DNA of 64,000 nt from Chromatiales bacterium (GCA_027076325.1 JALTJZ010000050.1:1-64000), one strand, 5' to 3'; numbered from the stretch's first letter, positions 17,990-27,884 are shown. Made by a program: numbers and translations. The notes: a model not told the origin generated them from the sequence alone.

Positions 17990-19267
17990 TTAAAATTTAA
18001 TAAGCGGTGTTGAATAGTCAAAATGCAACATTTGCTGCTCGTTTAATGCTTCATAAACAATCTGCAAAAAAGGCAGGTTATGATCAACCGCTCGTGCAAA
18101 CTGGTAAATCACTTCGACTGCAATATCTTTAATCTGCTCAGTTGTCATTCCCGGCAAAATTCGGCTGTAGATAATAAATCGAATAATGGCAACTCTTACC
18201 AGTAACATCTGGATATAAATGAACGCACTCGGCATCGTAATATGCCATTCACGATAAAAGCAATTTAACAGATATTTAGCTAAATAATCTTCAACCTGTT
18301 GGTGAACGCTATTGGAAAACATCTGGTAACGTTTTTGAAACACATTGGCATAATCAGCTGCATTTTTAATGTCCTTAGAACTGGAAAAACCCAATTGCTG
18401 AGCGTAGTCATTAAATACCTCATCGACTATCTTTGATAATTTTTCTTCCGGCGCCTGTTGTTGTTTTAACAATAACACTGAGTAAATAACGATACAGGCA
18501 AGAGGCTGATCATTCTCATACTGGCTCATAAAATGAGAAACGGACTGTTTATAGTCCGGATCAAAAATATGCACACGGTAATTCTCAAGTGCATCTGAAT
18601 CCAGTGACACACAGTTATCAAAATAAATAGTTGAAATTGAATGTGAATAACTTGCCAGAATATACAGCCGAGTAAAATAATCGCAATCAACCATACGGGC
18701 TATGTCGATAAATGTTTGCTGCACTTTTTCAAAATAAATCTCATAAACCGGGCTGTTATCATCTGTAATTAATGTACGGTGAACAGGAATATCTTCTCTC
18801 TGAGGCAGGATGGCATTATCAGAACTTAGCATAACATGGCTATTAATATCAGCCGACAGGCATAAACGAACCACTTCAGGGCAGGACAAAGCACCACTCA
18901 GTTCCAGTAGTGAATTTTTCTCGGTAATAATCCTGGGATAAAAGGCACAAATATCTGAAAGAATTTCAATCCCTTTTTTTATATGCAAGCTACATTGCTG
19001 CTGGGTATTCAAATAGGGACAGTATCCATTCTCATCCATTTGAATATAAGCATAACTTTTATCTGATGCTACATTTGATTTATTTAACAATACAGCTTTC
19101 GAGAAAATAGTTTTCTCTGACGGGTTTTCTGCTACCCAGTCCAACATATGTTGATAATGTGCTTTATCAATCCTGACCTGCCAGTGCTGGCAGCAGGTAT
19201 CTTCACACTTGTCTGCTATACATTTAAACTGTTGCATATAAGGTAAAGAGAGCAGTTCGGACATCAT
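17990..19267 (-). CDS. FliB-type flagellin lysine N-methylase
   Basis: 425 residues. The N-terminus has the family Cys cluster CIADKCEDTCCQHWQVRID, followed by GYCPYLN and then QCSLH, which together look like a metal or Fe-S site (as predicted for FliB). FliB proteins methylate surface lysines of flagellin. The C-terminal half is helical, with a hydrophobic FIYIQMLLVRVAIIRFIIY stretch. Together with the sigma-28 promoter at 7491 it supports flagellation, although no flagellin gene is in the window. Two adjacent ATGs (19267 and 19264) are equally good starts. Confidence 0.82.
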   Translation of the reverse strand: MMSELLSLPYMQQFKCIADKCEDTCCQHWQVRIDKAHYQHMLDWVAENPSEKTIFSKAVLLNKSNVASDKSYAYIQMDENGYCPYLNTQQQCSLHIKKGIEILSDICAFYPRIITEKNSLLELSGALSCPEVVRLCLSADINSHVMLSSDNAILPQREDIPVHRTLITDDNSPVYEIYFEKVQQTFIDIARMVDCDYFTRLYILASYSHSISTIYFDNCVSLDSDALENYRVHIFDPDYKQSVSHFMSQYENDQPLACIVIYSVLLLKQQQAPEEKLSKIVDEVFNDYAQQLGFSSSKDIKNAADYANVFQKRYQMFSNSVHQQVEDYLAKYLLNCFYREWHITMPSAFIYIQMLLVRVAIIRFIIYSRILPGMTTEQIKDIAVEVIYQFARAVDHNLPFLQIVYEALNEQQMLHFDYSTPLIKF

Positions 19268-19317
19268 TTAAGCCTGTTTATTCTTTCGTTTATTATTCTG
19301 ACTTTATATCTATTCTA

Positions 19318-20721
19318 TCAGGTCGTTTGTTTTAACTTGTTAAAGCGTACCAGAATCATACCACAGTATTTCTTGCCCTGATAAATCTCTACCCGAAATA
19401 TTCTTGATTGCCTGTCAACAGAATAACGGCTACGTATATTTTTTAACTTAATGGTCAGATTACTTTCATCTCTTACCCCTTTACGAGTAAACCCGATAAC
19501 ATTAACACGATAACCTGCTATTGCATGTACATTAAATTCCTGTTGCACATCAACCATACTACCCAGGCTTATTCTTCTGATATTTCCATCAACGGATATT
19601 TTAATATCTTCCAGTGAATTATCATATTCAAAGTAGGACGGCTTAAGTGAAGTCAGATTTCGATTACCATAACGCACATTAAAACGGTTATTTTTACTGA
19701 CGACAGCAAGCAGTGGATTACCTGCAATATAATCAATGTCAGCATTCTTTTTTAATGGTACATAATTTAGCCTTTTGCGTGCATTAGCAACATCCAGGAA
19801 TATTTTTTTATCATAAAATGCAAGCTGCAATTTATCGTACATTGCCTTTTTAATATCTGCCTCAGCTAAATTAAATTTACGCTCAAATTTAATTCCTGTC
19901 TTATTCATAAAGGCTTCTAGCACCAGCAAATGATAATAGGCTCGCTTATGTGTTAAAAAGTTTTTACTCGCCTCAATACCGAATGCTGGTTTTGCATGGT
20001 TAATAGCAAAATAGGTAAGCGTTTTCTCCATCTCTTTATCTCCCTTAGCGGTATGCGTATTTTTTAAACGGTACTGGTGAAGAGTTTGAGGAATAGAAGT
20101 ATTAACCAGGGCAATAACATCCCTGCCTAATTTTTCCAGATGAGAAAACGGTGTTGACTCTGTTTTTATCCTGCCGCTACCCGATGTTTCAATATCAGCT
20201 ATTTCAATTTTAGCCTGATCAATAATAAGACTTTGCCCCCAGCGTTGTGGGTTATGTAATGCGTCAATATATTGCTCATTATAAAAACCACTGCCATCAT
20301 GCAGATTTAATATAATGTCGACATCCGGAGAAGTGATAATTTGTTTTATTTTCTGAACAGTTTCGAACTCAGGATCGGTTTGCTTTAATTTTGAAAATTT
20401 CCGGTTCATATCACCGTACACACCACGGGATCTTTTTATAATACTTTCAAAGTTCAGATTAGGCACAACCCATACCTGCCCCGCTGTGATCTTATAATGC
20501 GTAACCAGTAGTGAGGCTGCGGTAAAGCCCCCCGGTTCATCGCCCTGAATACCACCAATCACAAGCAGTGTTGGGCCACTATTTGCATGTTCAATATTTT
20601 CGGGGCTGTTCTTGTGTAAACTGAATTCAAGGCCAGGTAATACAGCATTCGCCATATTTCCCATCACAGTTGTGATAAAAAATAAAAAGATGAATAACAA
20701 TCTTTTCATATAAATGCCCAT
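19318..20721 (-). CDS. Csd4/Pgp1-like peptidoglycan carboxypeptidase (M14/M99 family)
   Basis: A periplasmic zinc carboxypeptidase of the cell-shape type. It has a signal peptide (about residues 5-26, cut after ANA). The catalytic fold has GGIQGDEPGG, giving Gln59 and Glu62 as ligands in place of the usual His-x-x-Glu, and His141 in NLHDGSG as the third. A Gln ligand is the known hallmark of Csd4, which trims peptidoglycan tripeptides and gives Helicobacter its helical form. Arg107 in MNRKF fits substrate carboxylate binding. The C-terminal ~170 residues are beta-rich. The start is either 20721 or the ATG at 20709. Confidence 0.85.
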   Translation of the reverse strand: MGIYMKRLLFIFLFFITTVMGNMANAVLPGLEFSLHKNSPENIEHANSGPTLLVIGGIQGDEPGGFTAASLLVTHYKITAGQVWVVPNLNFESIIKRSRGVYGDMNRKFSKLKQTDPEFETVQKIKQIITSPDVDIILNLHDGSGFYNEQYIDALHNPQRWGQSLIIDQAKIEIADIETSGSGRIKTESTPFSHLEKLGRDVIALVNTSIPQTLHQYRLKNTHTAKGDKEMEKTLTYFAINHAKPAFGIEASKNFLTHKRAYYHLLVLEAFMNKTGIKFERKFNLAEADIKKAMYDKLQLAFYDKKIFLDVANARKRLNYVPLKKNADIDYIAGNPLLAVVSKNNRFNVRYGNRNLTSLKPSYFEYDNSLEDIKISVDGNIRRISLGSMVDVQQEFNVHAIAGYRVNVIGFTRKGVRDESNLTIKLKNIRSRYSVDRQSRIFRVEIYQGKKYCGMILVRFNKLKQTT

Positions 20722-20841
20722 AGTGATAACCGTGAACCTCTTTTCTACATAACAGTTGGTTTGACAATTGATATATATGTACCAATATATAAGAACTCAC
20801 ACAAAAAAACACTTTAATCTTGCACATATTATAAGGAAATT

Positions 20842-22341
20842 ATGGCCAGACTACTTTCAGCGTCACGTGCTGCATCTATTGTAGGTGTGCCGCGCGGTAT
20901 TATCCAGAAACATATTCAAAATGGAGAGCTCACCAGCTTTGAAGGAAAAATCAAATTATCACAACTGGTAAAACTTTACCCTGATTCCGGGATTGAAAAA
21001 GATGAAATGTTTGAAAAAATTGAGGAATTTATTGCCAGTGCACTTAAACGTGCCCGCTATGCCAAATTTCAGAAACTTGTTACACCCGATACTGCCACAC
21101 TGGCATCACGCCTTGGCAATTTGAGTAAAGAGTTAGCTGAAACCAAAACAGCGTTATACCATAAAGAACAATTACTGAGTAAACTACATAACCACTTAAC
21201 CGAAGAATCTAAGAAAAATAACAACTCGGCTGCTGTTTACAACTCACTGACAGAATGGCTAAACAATACTGAAAAAAATATAACAACTAACACCCTACAA
21301 ATTGAACCGTTAATACAAAAAGATGATTTCTTACGTATTATAGCTGCACAAGTTCATATTACACCTAGTGGGCTAGAGTATTTTGTTGAGGGTAAAAATT
21401 CTATTCTTGAGGCAGGATTAACAACAGGTAGTGCGCTTAATTATGGTTGCAGTAATGGAAATTGTGGAAAATGTAAAGCAAAACTTATTTCCGGTAAAAT
21501 TGAAAAAATCAAACAACATGAATATGCGTTTACTGAAGCAGAAAAAAATCAGAACTATTTTTTGATGTGTTCAAACACAGCGGTTACTGATGTCGAAATT
21601 GAAGCCGATGTTGCCGGTAGCGAAGACGATATTCCACAACAATCATTATCAACAAAAGTAAAAAAATTCGAGGCAATAAACAAGTATGTCTCGGTTCTAA
21701 CTTTAAAAACCCAACGAACAAAACGATTGCGTTTTCTTGCCGGTCAGGAAGTGAAGCTCACTTTAAAAGATAACATTGTAGCTACATTGCCTATCGCTAG
21801 CTGCCCATGTGACGAATCTTTTATCCAGTTTCATATTAAAAACAATAGTACACCCTTTAGCCTCTACCTCAATAATGAGCTAAAAACAGGGGATACGGTA
21901 AAAGTAAACGGCCCAGAAGGCCACTTTGTGTTAGACAAGAATTCAACTAAACCGGTTATTTTTATTGCAGTGGACACAGGCTTTGCACCGATTAAAAGTT
22001 TAATTGAAAATGCACTTAGCCTGGAGGCAGCCGAGTATATCCATTTTTACTGGATTAACACTCAGGCCGAAAAACCTTATTTGCATAATATTTGCCGAGC
22101 ATGGAATGATGCTCTGGATAATTTTAATTACACTGCAATCAATGTTGCCCATCTTTGCCACAATGAAATACTCAATAAGGACGTATTTTCGGCCTGCCTT
22201 TCAAATTTAATAAAAGATCATATCGACCTGGCTAATGTAGACATTTATTCAGCTATCCCTGAATCATTAACTGAATTTGCAAATACTTTTTTTATGGCGC
22301 AAGGCCTTGATGCAGAACAGGTACATTTTACACACAGCTAA
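20842..22341 (+). CDS. HTH / coiled-coil / [2Fe-2S] ferredoxin / FNR-like reductase fusion
   Basis: 499 residues with an odd order of parts. Residues 1-50 look like an AlpA/MerR-type helix-turn-helix (ASRAASIVGVPRGIIQKHIQ). A long helical, probably coiled-coil, stretch follows at about 90-130. A plant-type ferredoxin domain then has Cys203, Cys208, Cys211 and Cys243 (CSNGNCGKC and later LMCSN). A ferredoxin-NADP-reductase-like module fills 265-499. The FAD motif that normally reads RxYSxAS is here ATLPIAS, missing the key Arg, while the nucleotide motif TGFAPIKSL is kept. It might be a redox-responsive regulator. It is monocistronic and divergent from 19318. Confidence 0.8.
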   Translation: MARLLSASRAASIVGVPRGIIQKHIQNGELTSFEGKIKLSQLVKLYPDSGIEKDEMFEKIEEFIASALKRARYAKFQKLVTPDTATLASRLGNLSKELAETKTALYHKEQLLSKLHNHLTEESKKNNNSAAVYNSLTEWLNNTEKNITTNTLQIEPLIQKDDFLRIIAAQVHITPSGLEYFVEGKNSILEAGLTTGSALNYGCSNGNCGKCKAKLISGKIEKIKQHEYAFTEAEKNQNYFLMCSNTAVTDVEIEADVAGSEDDIPQQSLSTKVKKFEAINKYVSVLTLKTQRTKRLRFLAGQEVKLTLKDNIVATLPIASCPCDESFIQFHIKNNSTPFSLYLNNELKTGDTVKVNGPEGHFVLDKNSTKPVIFIAVDTGFAPIKSLIENALSLEAAEYIHFYWINTQAEKPYLHNICRAWNDALDNFNYTAINVAHLCHNEILNKDVFSACLSNLIKDHIDLANVDIYSAIPESLTEFANTFFMAQGLDAEQVHFTHS

Positions 22342-22375
22342 AAGTACTCAATATATCTACCTTTATTTTCCAGAT

Positions 22376-22684
22376 TTACTTTTTGGCTTTATCTTCAGGT
22401 TCTTCCGCCAACCAGGTATTTAATGCATTCACAACTTTAGTAGCCTGATCACGGCTCGAAATATTAAATTTTGATTTATATTGATACTCACCATTGCGTT
22501 TCTGATAACGACGAATGCTAAACTTATCAGGGCCAAACTCATCCGTTTTACGATCCAGATCCTGATAACGGAAAATAATGGTTGACCAGGCTCCTTTAGT
22601 TAGAATAACTTTGTCCAGTTCTCTTGAAACAATTCGACCATCTTCTTCGTAGTTTACAGTTAGCTCATCAACCGTTGTTGCCAT
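22376..22684 (-). CDS. Hypothetical small protein
   Basis: 102 residues from ATG 22684 with GGGGA upstream; an in-frame start at 22714 lacks a ribosome site. It is beta-rich at the start (TVDELTVNYEEDGRIVSRELDKVIL), with a helical C-terminus (QATKVVNALNTWL) and a charged tail, EEPEDKAKK. No membrane helix or cofactor motif is visible. The next gene on this strand upstream is the PilZ protein. I do not recognise the family. Confidence 0.72.
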   Translation of the reverse strand: MATTVDELTVNYEEDGRIVSRELDKVILTKGAWSTIIFRYQDLDRKTDEFGPDKFSIRRYQKRNGEYQYKSKFNISSRDQATKVVNALNTWLAEEPEDKAKK

Positions 22685-22793
22685 TACAAATCCCCTGAAA
22701 TAATAGATTAACAATACATAAGGTAATTATACCGTGAAATACAGCTGAATAACTATATTCAAGGCATTTTCTGGTGACCACAGCTGGACTTAG

Positions 22794-23285
22794 CTATCTG
22801 GAAAAATCCTCGGCATACTGAGCAATCCATTCTCGTGCAGCTTCATCACCATTTAATTCCCGCCCTTCAGTTGCCAGAACCTGCTTCTGATAGTGCATAA
22901 TGTGACAGACCTGTTCTACCATACGCACTTTAAATTCGCTGTCTTTATCTGTAAATTCAAGTCCCACTAAATAATATTTCCCGAACTTACGACACCAGCT
23001 TACCGTCGCGTGTGCTTCAAACTCGGGAGTCACACTGCTTATTCTTACCCACATTGCTTTGTTTTGTGTATAAGGAACAGCAGACTGAAACATGAGTCCA
23101 CCAAAACTGACATTTTCCATCTTCTCAATTTTCGCCCCATCATTGATATCATCAGACAAAGCCAACACATTATTATCGGGAATCACTTCAATAGGAATAT
23201 CAACCGGATGCCGGATATAATGCCGTATAATTTTCTCATTCTGTTCGGAGCTATGCTCGTTTATCCATTGCATGCTATATTCCAT
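22794..23285 (-). CDS. PilZ-domain protein (c-di-GMP receptor)
   Basis: 163 residues. The RxxxR motif is at Arg21 and Arg25 (RHYIRHPVDIP), followed by NVSFGGLMF, which matches the D/NxSxxG second motif, so both c-di-GMP contact sites are kept. It is likely a single-domain effector that couples c-di-GMP to motility or envelope. The C-terminal ~45 residues form a helical tail. No effector domain is fused. Confidence 0.88.
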   Translation of the reverse strand: MEYSMQWINEHSSEQNEKIIRHYIRHPVDIPIEVIPDNNVLALSDDINDGAKIEKMENVSFGGLMFQSAVPYTQNKAMWVRISSVTPEFEAHATVSWCRKFGKYYLVGLEFTDKDSEFKVRMVEQVCHIMHYQKQVLATEGRELNGDEAAREWIAQYAEDFSR

Positions 23286-23367
23286 TGCTTAATGACCATT
23301 TCTGATTAAATAACAGCAAAAACCACGCCAACTTGAGCCAATAAAAACCAGATCCGCAACATTAATA

Positions 23368-24345
23368 ATGCTATCGACCTTCCACACATTACTTCTAAAA
23401 AACAAGCGTAACTTATCCATTATTCTTGTTTTTGTTTGCCTGTTGTACATTGCAATGATTTTATTCGCCGAACCTGAAAAGATTTTATCGGCCTTTTCTA
23501 AAATGAGCCTGTTCAGCTGGCTGCTGATTCTAGGCGCTTCATTTTCAAACTACCTACTGCGTTTTATACGCTGGCACTATTATTTGCACTACCTGGGGCA
23601 TCAAATCCCCTTAATACTGCACTTTTTATATTATATGGCCGGCTTTGCACTCACCCTGACCCCGGCAAAGGTAGGCGAAACCATTCGCTCGGCCTACCTT
23701 GCACAACATGCCGTCGCCTATACACAATCACTCGCCGTCTTTTTTACCGAGCGTTTTCTCGATGTGGTTGTGATTGCCTTACTTAGCCTGTTTATATTTC
23801 AATTCGAAAATGCAACACACCATTACCATTATTTTGTTGTTGTCAGCGTCGTTGTGGTCGTCAGTTTTATACCACTGCTGCGACAAACTTTTGTCACTCA
23901 ATATTTTAATTCAGTCGCAGTAAAAATACCCTGGAAAACCATTCGAGCACTGTTGCAACATTTAACCCGACTGTTAACCACCGCCAGAAATCTGTTTGCC
24001 TACAGGCCGGCCTACACCGGGTTGTTACTTGGCAGCATTGCATGGCTTATTCAGGGGCTGGCGTTTTACTTTATCCTGGCAACACTGGGTGTCGAGATTA
24101 CTTTGCAACAAAGCATTGGCATCTATGCCATTAGCTTACTGGCTGGCGCAGCCAGTTTTATTCCTGGTGGTGTTGGTACAACCGAGGCCGTAATGACACT
24201 ACTGCTGACATTACTAGGTGCCGAAACGGCAACCGCTGTTGCAGCAGCCCTTATCAGCCGTTTATCTACCCTCTGGTTTGCAGTGGCTTTAGGCTTCGGC
24301 GCAGCACTTGTATTAAGTTTCGAAAAAAAGTTAAAGTTAGAATAA
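23368..24345 (+). CDS. LPG-synthase-TM / UPF0104 family integral membrane protein
   Basis: 325 residues with about eight hydrophobic helices. The LLRFIRWHYYLHYLG segment and the SFIPGGVGTTEAVM region near the end match the flippase-like domain of lysylphosphatidylglycerol synthetases and the UPF0104/AglD family. There is no soluble synthetase domain. A role in lipid or lipid-linked transfer is known for relatives only. It is followed 25 bp later by gloA and may be co-transcribed. Confidence 0.85.
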   Translation: MLSTFHTLLLKNKRNLSIILVFVCLLYIAMILFAEPEKILSAFSKMSLFSWLLILGASFSNYLLRFIRWHYYLHYLGHQIPLILHFLYYMAGFALTLTPAKVGETIRSAYLAQHAVAYTQSLAVFFTERFLDVVVIALLSLFIFQFENATHHYHYFVVVSVVVVVSFIPLLRQTFVTQYFNSVAVKIPWKTIRALLQHLTRLLTTARNLFAYRPAYTGLLLGSIAWLIQGLAFYFILATLGVEITLQQSIGIYAISLLAGAASFIPGGVGTTEAVMTLLLTLLGAETATAVAAALISRLSTLWFAVALGFGAALVLSFEKKLKLE

Positions 24346-24370
24346 GAAAGACACTAAAAGGCCATAAATT

Positions 24371-24757
24371 ATGCGACTACTTCATACCATGCTCCGCGTC
24401 GGTAATCTGGAAAAATCAATCCGGTTTTATACTGAAATACTTGGCATGAAACTACTCCGCCAAAAAGATTACCCCGAAGGCAAGTTCACTCTCGCCTTTG
24501 TCGGCTACGGTGACGAAAAAGACAATAGCGTGATCGAACTCACCCATAACTGGGATACCGACCATTATGAGATGGGCAATGACTTTGGCCACTTAGCAAT
24601 TGAAGTGGACGATGTGTATGCTGCCTGCGATAAAATAAAACTGCAAGGTGGTAATATTATTCGGGAAGCCGGACCAATGAATGCCGGCACAACCATTATT
24701 GCCTTTGTAAAAGATCCGGATGGCTATGAAATTGAACTGCTAAATAAAAAAGACTAG
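24371..24757 (+). CDS. gloA: Lactoylglutathione lyase (glyoxalase I)
   Basis: It converts the methylglyoxal-glutathione hemithioacetal to S-lactoylglutathione. It has a 128-residue vicinal-oxygen-chelate fold. All four metal ligands of the Ni-type E. coli enzyme are in place: His5, Glu56, His74 and Glu122 (in GYEIELL). Length is within the usual range (about 128-135). It works with gshA (48124) and a glyoxalase-II-type hydrolase such as that at 6744. Confidence 0.95.
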   Translation: MRLLHTMLRVGNLEKSIRFYTEILGMKLLRQKDYPEGKFTLAFVGYGDEKDNSVIELTHNWDTDHYEMGNDFGHLAIEVDDVYAACDKIKLQGGNIIREAGPMNAGTTIIAFVKDPDGYEIELLNKKD

Positions 24758-24789
24758 GGATTGTCTGTTAGCTTTTAAATATCACAAGT

Positions 24790-24832
24790 CCTGGTCATTG
24801 CGAGCGATAGCGCGGCAATGACTAAAACCAGG
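24790..24832. repeat. REP-like element
   Basis: CCTGGTCATTGCGAGCGATA at 24790-24809 and a closing ACCAGG at 24827-24832 form a hairpin in the gap between gloA and the MazG-like gene. The core is identical to the left arm of the perfect palindrome at 45764-45790. Confidence 0.75.
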
Positions 24833-24872
24833 GTTTAAAAGTTAATGGAGCAACAGTAATAATAAATAGCTT

Positions 24873-25220
24873 TTATTCATACTCCGTATATTTCGCGGCA
24901 CTCCCCTGACATTTATCTACCGGGTATTTCGCGGCATTGCGCTTTATTTTTTCTGCCACGACGGCATCGAGATCCACGCCCAGCCTGTCTGCCAGGCGAA
25001 CCAGATAAATAAACACATCGGCGACTTCGTATTGCACTTCCTCAAATGTTTTTGTATCGAGGTTTTCGCTTTGTTCTTCGGTGAGCCATTGAAAATGCTC
25101 CATTAATTCGGCAACTTCAACATTCATCGCCATCACCAGATTTTTAGGTGCATGAAAGCCTTGCCAGTCTCGCTCTTCGGCAAAATGACGGAGTTGTTTT
25201 TTTAGTGCATTTAGATCCAT
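24873..25220 (-). CDS. MazG-like NTP pyrophosphohydrolase
   Basis: 115 residues, the size of the small all-alpha NTP-PPase group (iMazG / dCTPase-like). Metal-binding acidic pairs are visible in NVEVAELMEHFQWL and again in EEVQYEVADVFIYLV, the ExxE...ExxD pattern of the fold. It probably hydrolyses non-canonical or excess (d)NTPs to monophosphates. It is monocistronic. Confidence 0.9.
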   Translation of the reverse strand: MDLNALKKQLRHFAEERDWQGFHAPKNLVMAMNVEVAELMEHFQWLTEEQSENLDTKTFEEVQYEVADVFIYLVRLADRLGVDLDAVVAEKIKRNAAKYPVDKCQGSAAKYTEYE

Positions 25221-25337
25221 ATCATCTGCGCCCTATAAATTATATCAACTAAAAACAGCCTGCCACCCGCAATGCTCCACTCATGTTTACTTCACGTCTA
25301 TCTCAAATAAATTGATTCTTAATCACGAAAATAAAAA

Positions 25338-25380
25338 AAGCCCGTTAAGGGCTTTTTAGTGCCCGTTTATTTACGGGCAC
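25338..25380. terminator. Double hairpin terminator
   Basis: AAGCCCGTTAAGGGCTTTTT (25338-25357) is a stem with T-runs usable in both directions. It is followed directly by GTGCCCG...CGGGCAC at 25359-25380, a second perfect stem resembling the hairpins at 13582-13760 and 63109-63127. It would stop transcripts of the small gene 25419-25637 and of the gene at 24873 from being read through. Confidence 0.8.
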
Positions 25381-25418
25381 TTACAGAGTTTTGCTTATAT
25401 TACCTAATGATGGAAAAC

Positions 25419-25637
25419 TTAACGTAAAACGATACTACGACTCACATCACTAATGCGTTTATTAAGATCAAGTGTTAACCACTCGTTAAACGCTAACATC
25501 TGTGTCGTTCCATCGAGATATTCAATGATAATGCGCTCAACTTTGCCTTCAAAATATGACAGCATTTTCACTTTAATGAGTTTGCCTGTACTTTTTACAT
25601 ACCATTCGCCAACAACCGGTGTGTACGAAGTAAACAT
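25419..25637 (-). CDS. Hypothetical small protein
   Basis: 72 residues, predicted as a small beta barrel or sheet (VVGEWYVKSTGKLIKVKMLS, then FEGKVERIIIEYLDGT, then AFNEWLTLDLNK). A good Shine-Dalgarno (GGGGAG) lies just upstream of the start. It has a terminator of its own. No family is recognised; the aromatic and charged strands suggest an SH3-like fold, as inference only. Confidence 0.7.
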   Translation of the reverse strand: MFTSYTPVVGEWYVKSTGKLIKVKMLSYFEGKVERIIIEYLDGTTQMLAFNEWLTLDLNKRISDVSRSIVLR

Positions 25638-25987
25638 AAAAATCTCCCCTGCACTGCATGAAACTTTTTGATTTTTTTTAATTTCTTGTATCAGTACCAG
25701 ATAGGTATTTTACCAAATACTTTATGCCTATGGCATATTGACAAGTAAAAACTTTGCAGAATGCATGCATATAACCATTTGATTAAATACCATAAATACA
25801 AAGGCTTATATGTAAGCAAATACTTACAATAAAAAATTAACTCGCTAAAAAAATAAGGGAGGAAAATAGACTGAATTATTAACCACAACGAACACCAGGG
25901 GCGCAATATATACCCTTTAATTTTTTATTGCGTTCATTGTGGCTATAAACGATTTTTAATCAGCTGTATTCACCGGCTATGCCCGGC
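25638..25987. other. AT-rich gap with one large hairpin
   Basis: This 350-bp gap lies between the 72-residue gene and ilvD. I see no credible gene in it (the one short frame on the minus strand at 25691-25906 lacks a ribosome site). Its only clear structure is a palindrome: CCACAACGAAC at 25883-25893 pairs with GTTCATTGTGG at 25932-25942, and GCGCAATA pairs with TATTGCG inside. It could end ilvD transcripts. Confidence 0.65.
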
Positions 25988-27685
25988 TTATTCGTCCGTC
26001 ACACAACCTTCAGATGCATTTTTTACCAGCTTAATGTATTTAAACAAGGTACCACGCGTTGCTTTATACGCAGGCATTGTCCATTGACTACGACGCGCTT
26101 CCATTTCGGCTTCATCCACATCCACATCAAGCACTAGCTTGTCGGCATCCACCGTAATCACATCACCATTTTTGATTAACGCAATCGGTCCACCTTCCTG
26201 TGCTTCCGGCACCACATGGCCAATAATAAAGCCATGCGAACCACCGGAAAAACGGCCATCGGTAATCATCGCCACATCACTGCCTAAGCCTGCGCCCATA
26301 ATGGCAGAAGTTGGGGTAAGCATTTCAGGCATACCCGGGCCACCTTTGGGGCCTTCGTAACGAATCACAATCACATCACCCTTTACAATTTGACCATCTT
26401 CCAGCGCTTTAAGCATATCTTCTTCAGCATCAAATACTTTTGCGGGCCCCGTAAAGCTTAACCCTTCTTTGCCAGTAATCTTGGCAACCGAGCCACCCGG
26501 AGCAAGGTTACCGCGCAGAATACGAATATGACCAGATTCTTTAATCGGTTTTTCCAGTGGCATAATAATCGTTTGGCCACCTTTTAAGCTCGGCAAGTCT
26601 TTCAGGTTTTCTTCAAGGGTTCGGCCAGTCACGGTCATACAATCGCCAACTAGCAAACCTTTGTCCAACAGGTATTTCATCACACCGGGAATACCACCAA
26701 TGTCCTGTAAATCTTCCATGACATATTTACCGCTGGGTTTTAGATCGGCAATAAAAGGAATGCGGTCACTGGCCGCCTGGATGTCATCAATAGTTAAATT
26801 AATGTCGACCGCTCTGGCCATCGCAATTAAATGTAGCACGGCGTTGGTCGAGCCACCGAGTGCCATCAGCATCACCAGGGCATTTTCAAAGGCATCGCGG
26901 GTCATAATGTCGCGTGGGCAAATATTGTTGGCGAGCAAGTTTTTAATTGCCGCGCCGGCATTTAAACATTCCTGCAACTTGCCGGGGTCTTCGGCTGGTG
27001 TGGACGAACTGTACGGCAGGCTCATACCCATCGCTTCAATAGCCGTTGCCATGGTATTGGCTGTGTACATCCCCCCACAGGCACCCGCACCCGGGCAACT
27101 GTGACGCACAATGCTTTGCCGTTCTTCTTCGGTAATGCGCCCGGCAATATACTCACCGTAACTCTGGAAAGCCGACACAATATCGAGTGTTTTTTCACCA
27201 TAGTGACCCGCACGAATCGTACCACCATAAACCATTAGCGCAGGACGATTCAACCGCCCCATCGCAATCAGCACACCGGGCATGTTTTTGTCACAACCGG
27301 GAATTGAAATATTGGCGTCATACCACTGCGCACACATCACGGTTTCCACCGAGTCGGCAATAATCTCACGCGACTGTAACGAATAGCTCATGCCATCAGT
27401 GCCCATCGAAATACCGTCACTCACACCAATGGTATTAAAACGCATTCCCACCAGACCCGCAGCCTGCACACCTTCTTTTACTTTGGCCGCCAAATCGTTT
27501 AAATGCATATTGCAGCTATTGCCCTCATACCAGACGCTGGAAATACCCACTTCGGCCTTGTTCATATCCTCTTCAGTCAAGCCGGTGGCATACAACATGG
27601 CTTGCGAAGCCCCCTGCGATTTTTGCTGGGTTATTTTGGCGCTGATTTTATTAAGTGGCTGGTCTGGCTTCTTCTGGTTCGACAT
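25988..27685 (-). CDS. ilvD: Dihydroxy-acid dehydratase
   Basis: It dehydrates 2,3-dihydroxy-3-methylvalerate and 2,3-dihydroxyisovalerate in isoleucine and valine synthesis. 565 residues, the shorter form of the family. Fe-S signatures are GCDKNMPG and [17 protein letters not shown], plus a conserved Cys near residue 55 (EGNSCNMHL). The C-terminal [18 protein letters not shown] motif is intact. Single gene; no leader peptide or T-box-like attenuator is visible upstream. Confidence 0.97.
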   Translation of the reverse strand: MSNQKKPDQPLNKISAKITQQKSQGASQAMLYATGLTEEDMNKAEVGISSVWYEGNSCNMHLNDLAAKVKEGVQAAGLVGMRFNTIGVSDGISMGTDGMSYSLQSREIIADSVETVMCAQWYDANISIPGCDKNMPGVLIAMGRLNRPALMVYGGTIRAGHYGEKTLDIVSAFQSYGEYIAGRITEEERQSIVRHSCPGAGACGGMYTANTMATAIEAMGMSLPYSSSTPAEDPGKLQECLNAGAAIKNLLANNICPRDIMTRDAFENALVMLMALGGSTNAVLHLIAMARAVDINLTIDDIQAASDRIPFIADLKPSGKYVMEDLQDIGGIPGVMKYLLDKGLLVGDCMTVTGRTLEENLKDLPSLKGGQTIIMPLEKPIKESGHIRILRGNLAPGGSVAKITGKEGLSFTGPAKVFDAEEDMLKALEDGQIVKGDVIVIRYEGPKGGPGMPEMLTPTSAIMGAGLGSDVAMITDGRFSGGSHGFIIGHVVPEAQEGGPIALIKNGDVITVDADKLVLDVDVDEAEMEARRSQWTMPAYKATRGTLFKYIKLVKNASEGCVTDE

Positions 27686-27772
27686 ATGGGGATTTCCTTC
27701 GAGTCTGATGCAATCTATTCAAAGGGCAAAGTATAAACATTTTATCCTTTGAGTTCATGCATATATTTTAAA

Positions 27773-27780
27773 GGGGGGGG
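27773..27780. repeat. Poly-G tract (8 G) upstream of ilvD
   Basis: TTTTAAAGGGGGGGGCAGAGC at about 27766-27786. The context matches the TTTTAAAGGGGGCAGAGC sequence on the minus strand near 29200, so it belongs to the same insertion-derived element rather than to ilvD. Poly-G tracts can vary in length. It lies 88 bp from the ilvD start on the upstream side. Confidence 0.6.
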
Positions 27781-27884
27781 CAGAGCCTGAGGTATCAATA
27801 CGGGAATAAAACGCGGTCATTGCGAAGCAACAACGTGAGGGCGGCAACCTTAAGTTGATAACCTTTAATGATAAGTTTGCCGCG

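Noticed and set aside
25691-25906. 71-codon minus-strand frame in the gap after ilvD
   Set aside because: It has no Shine-Dalgarno and lies in AT-rich non-coding sequence.
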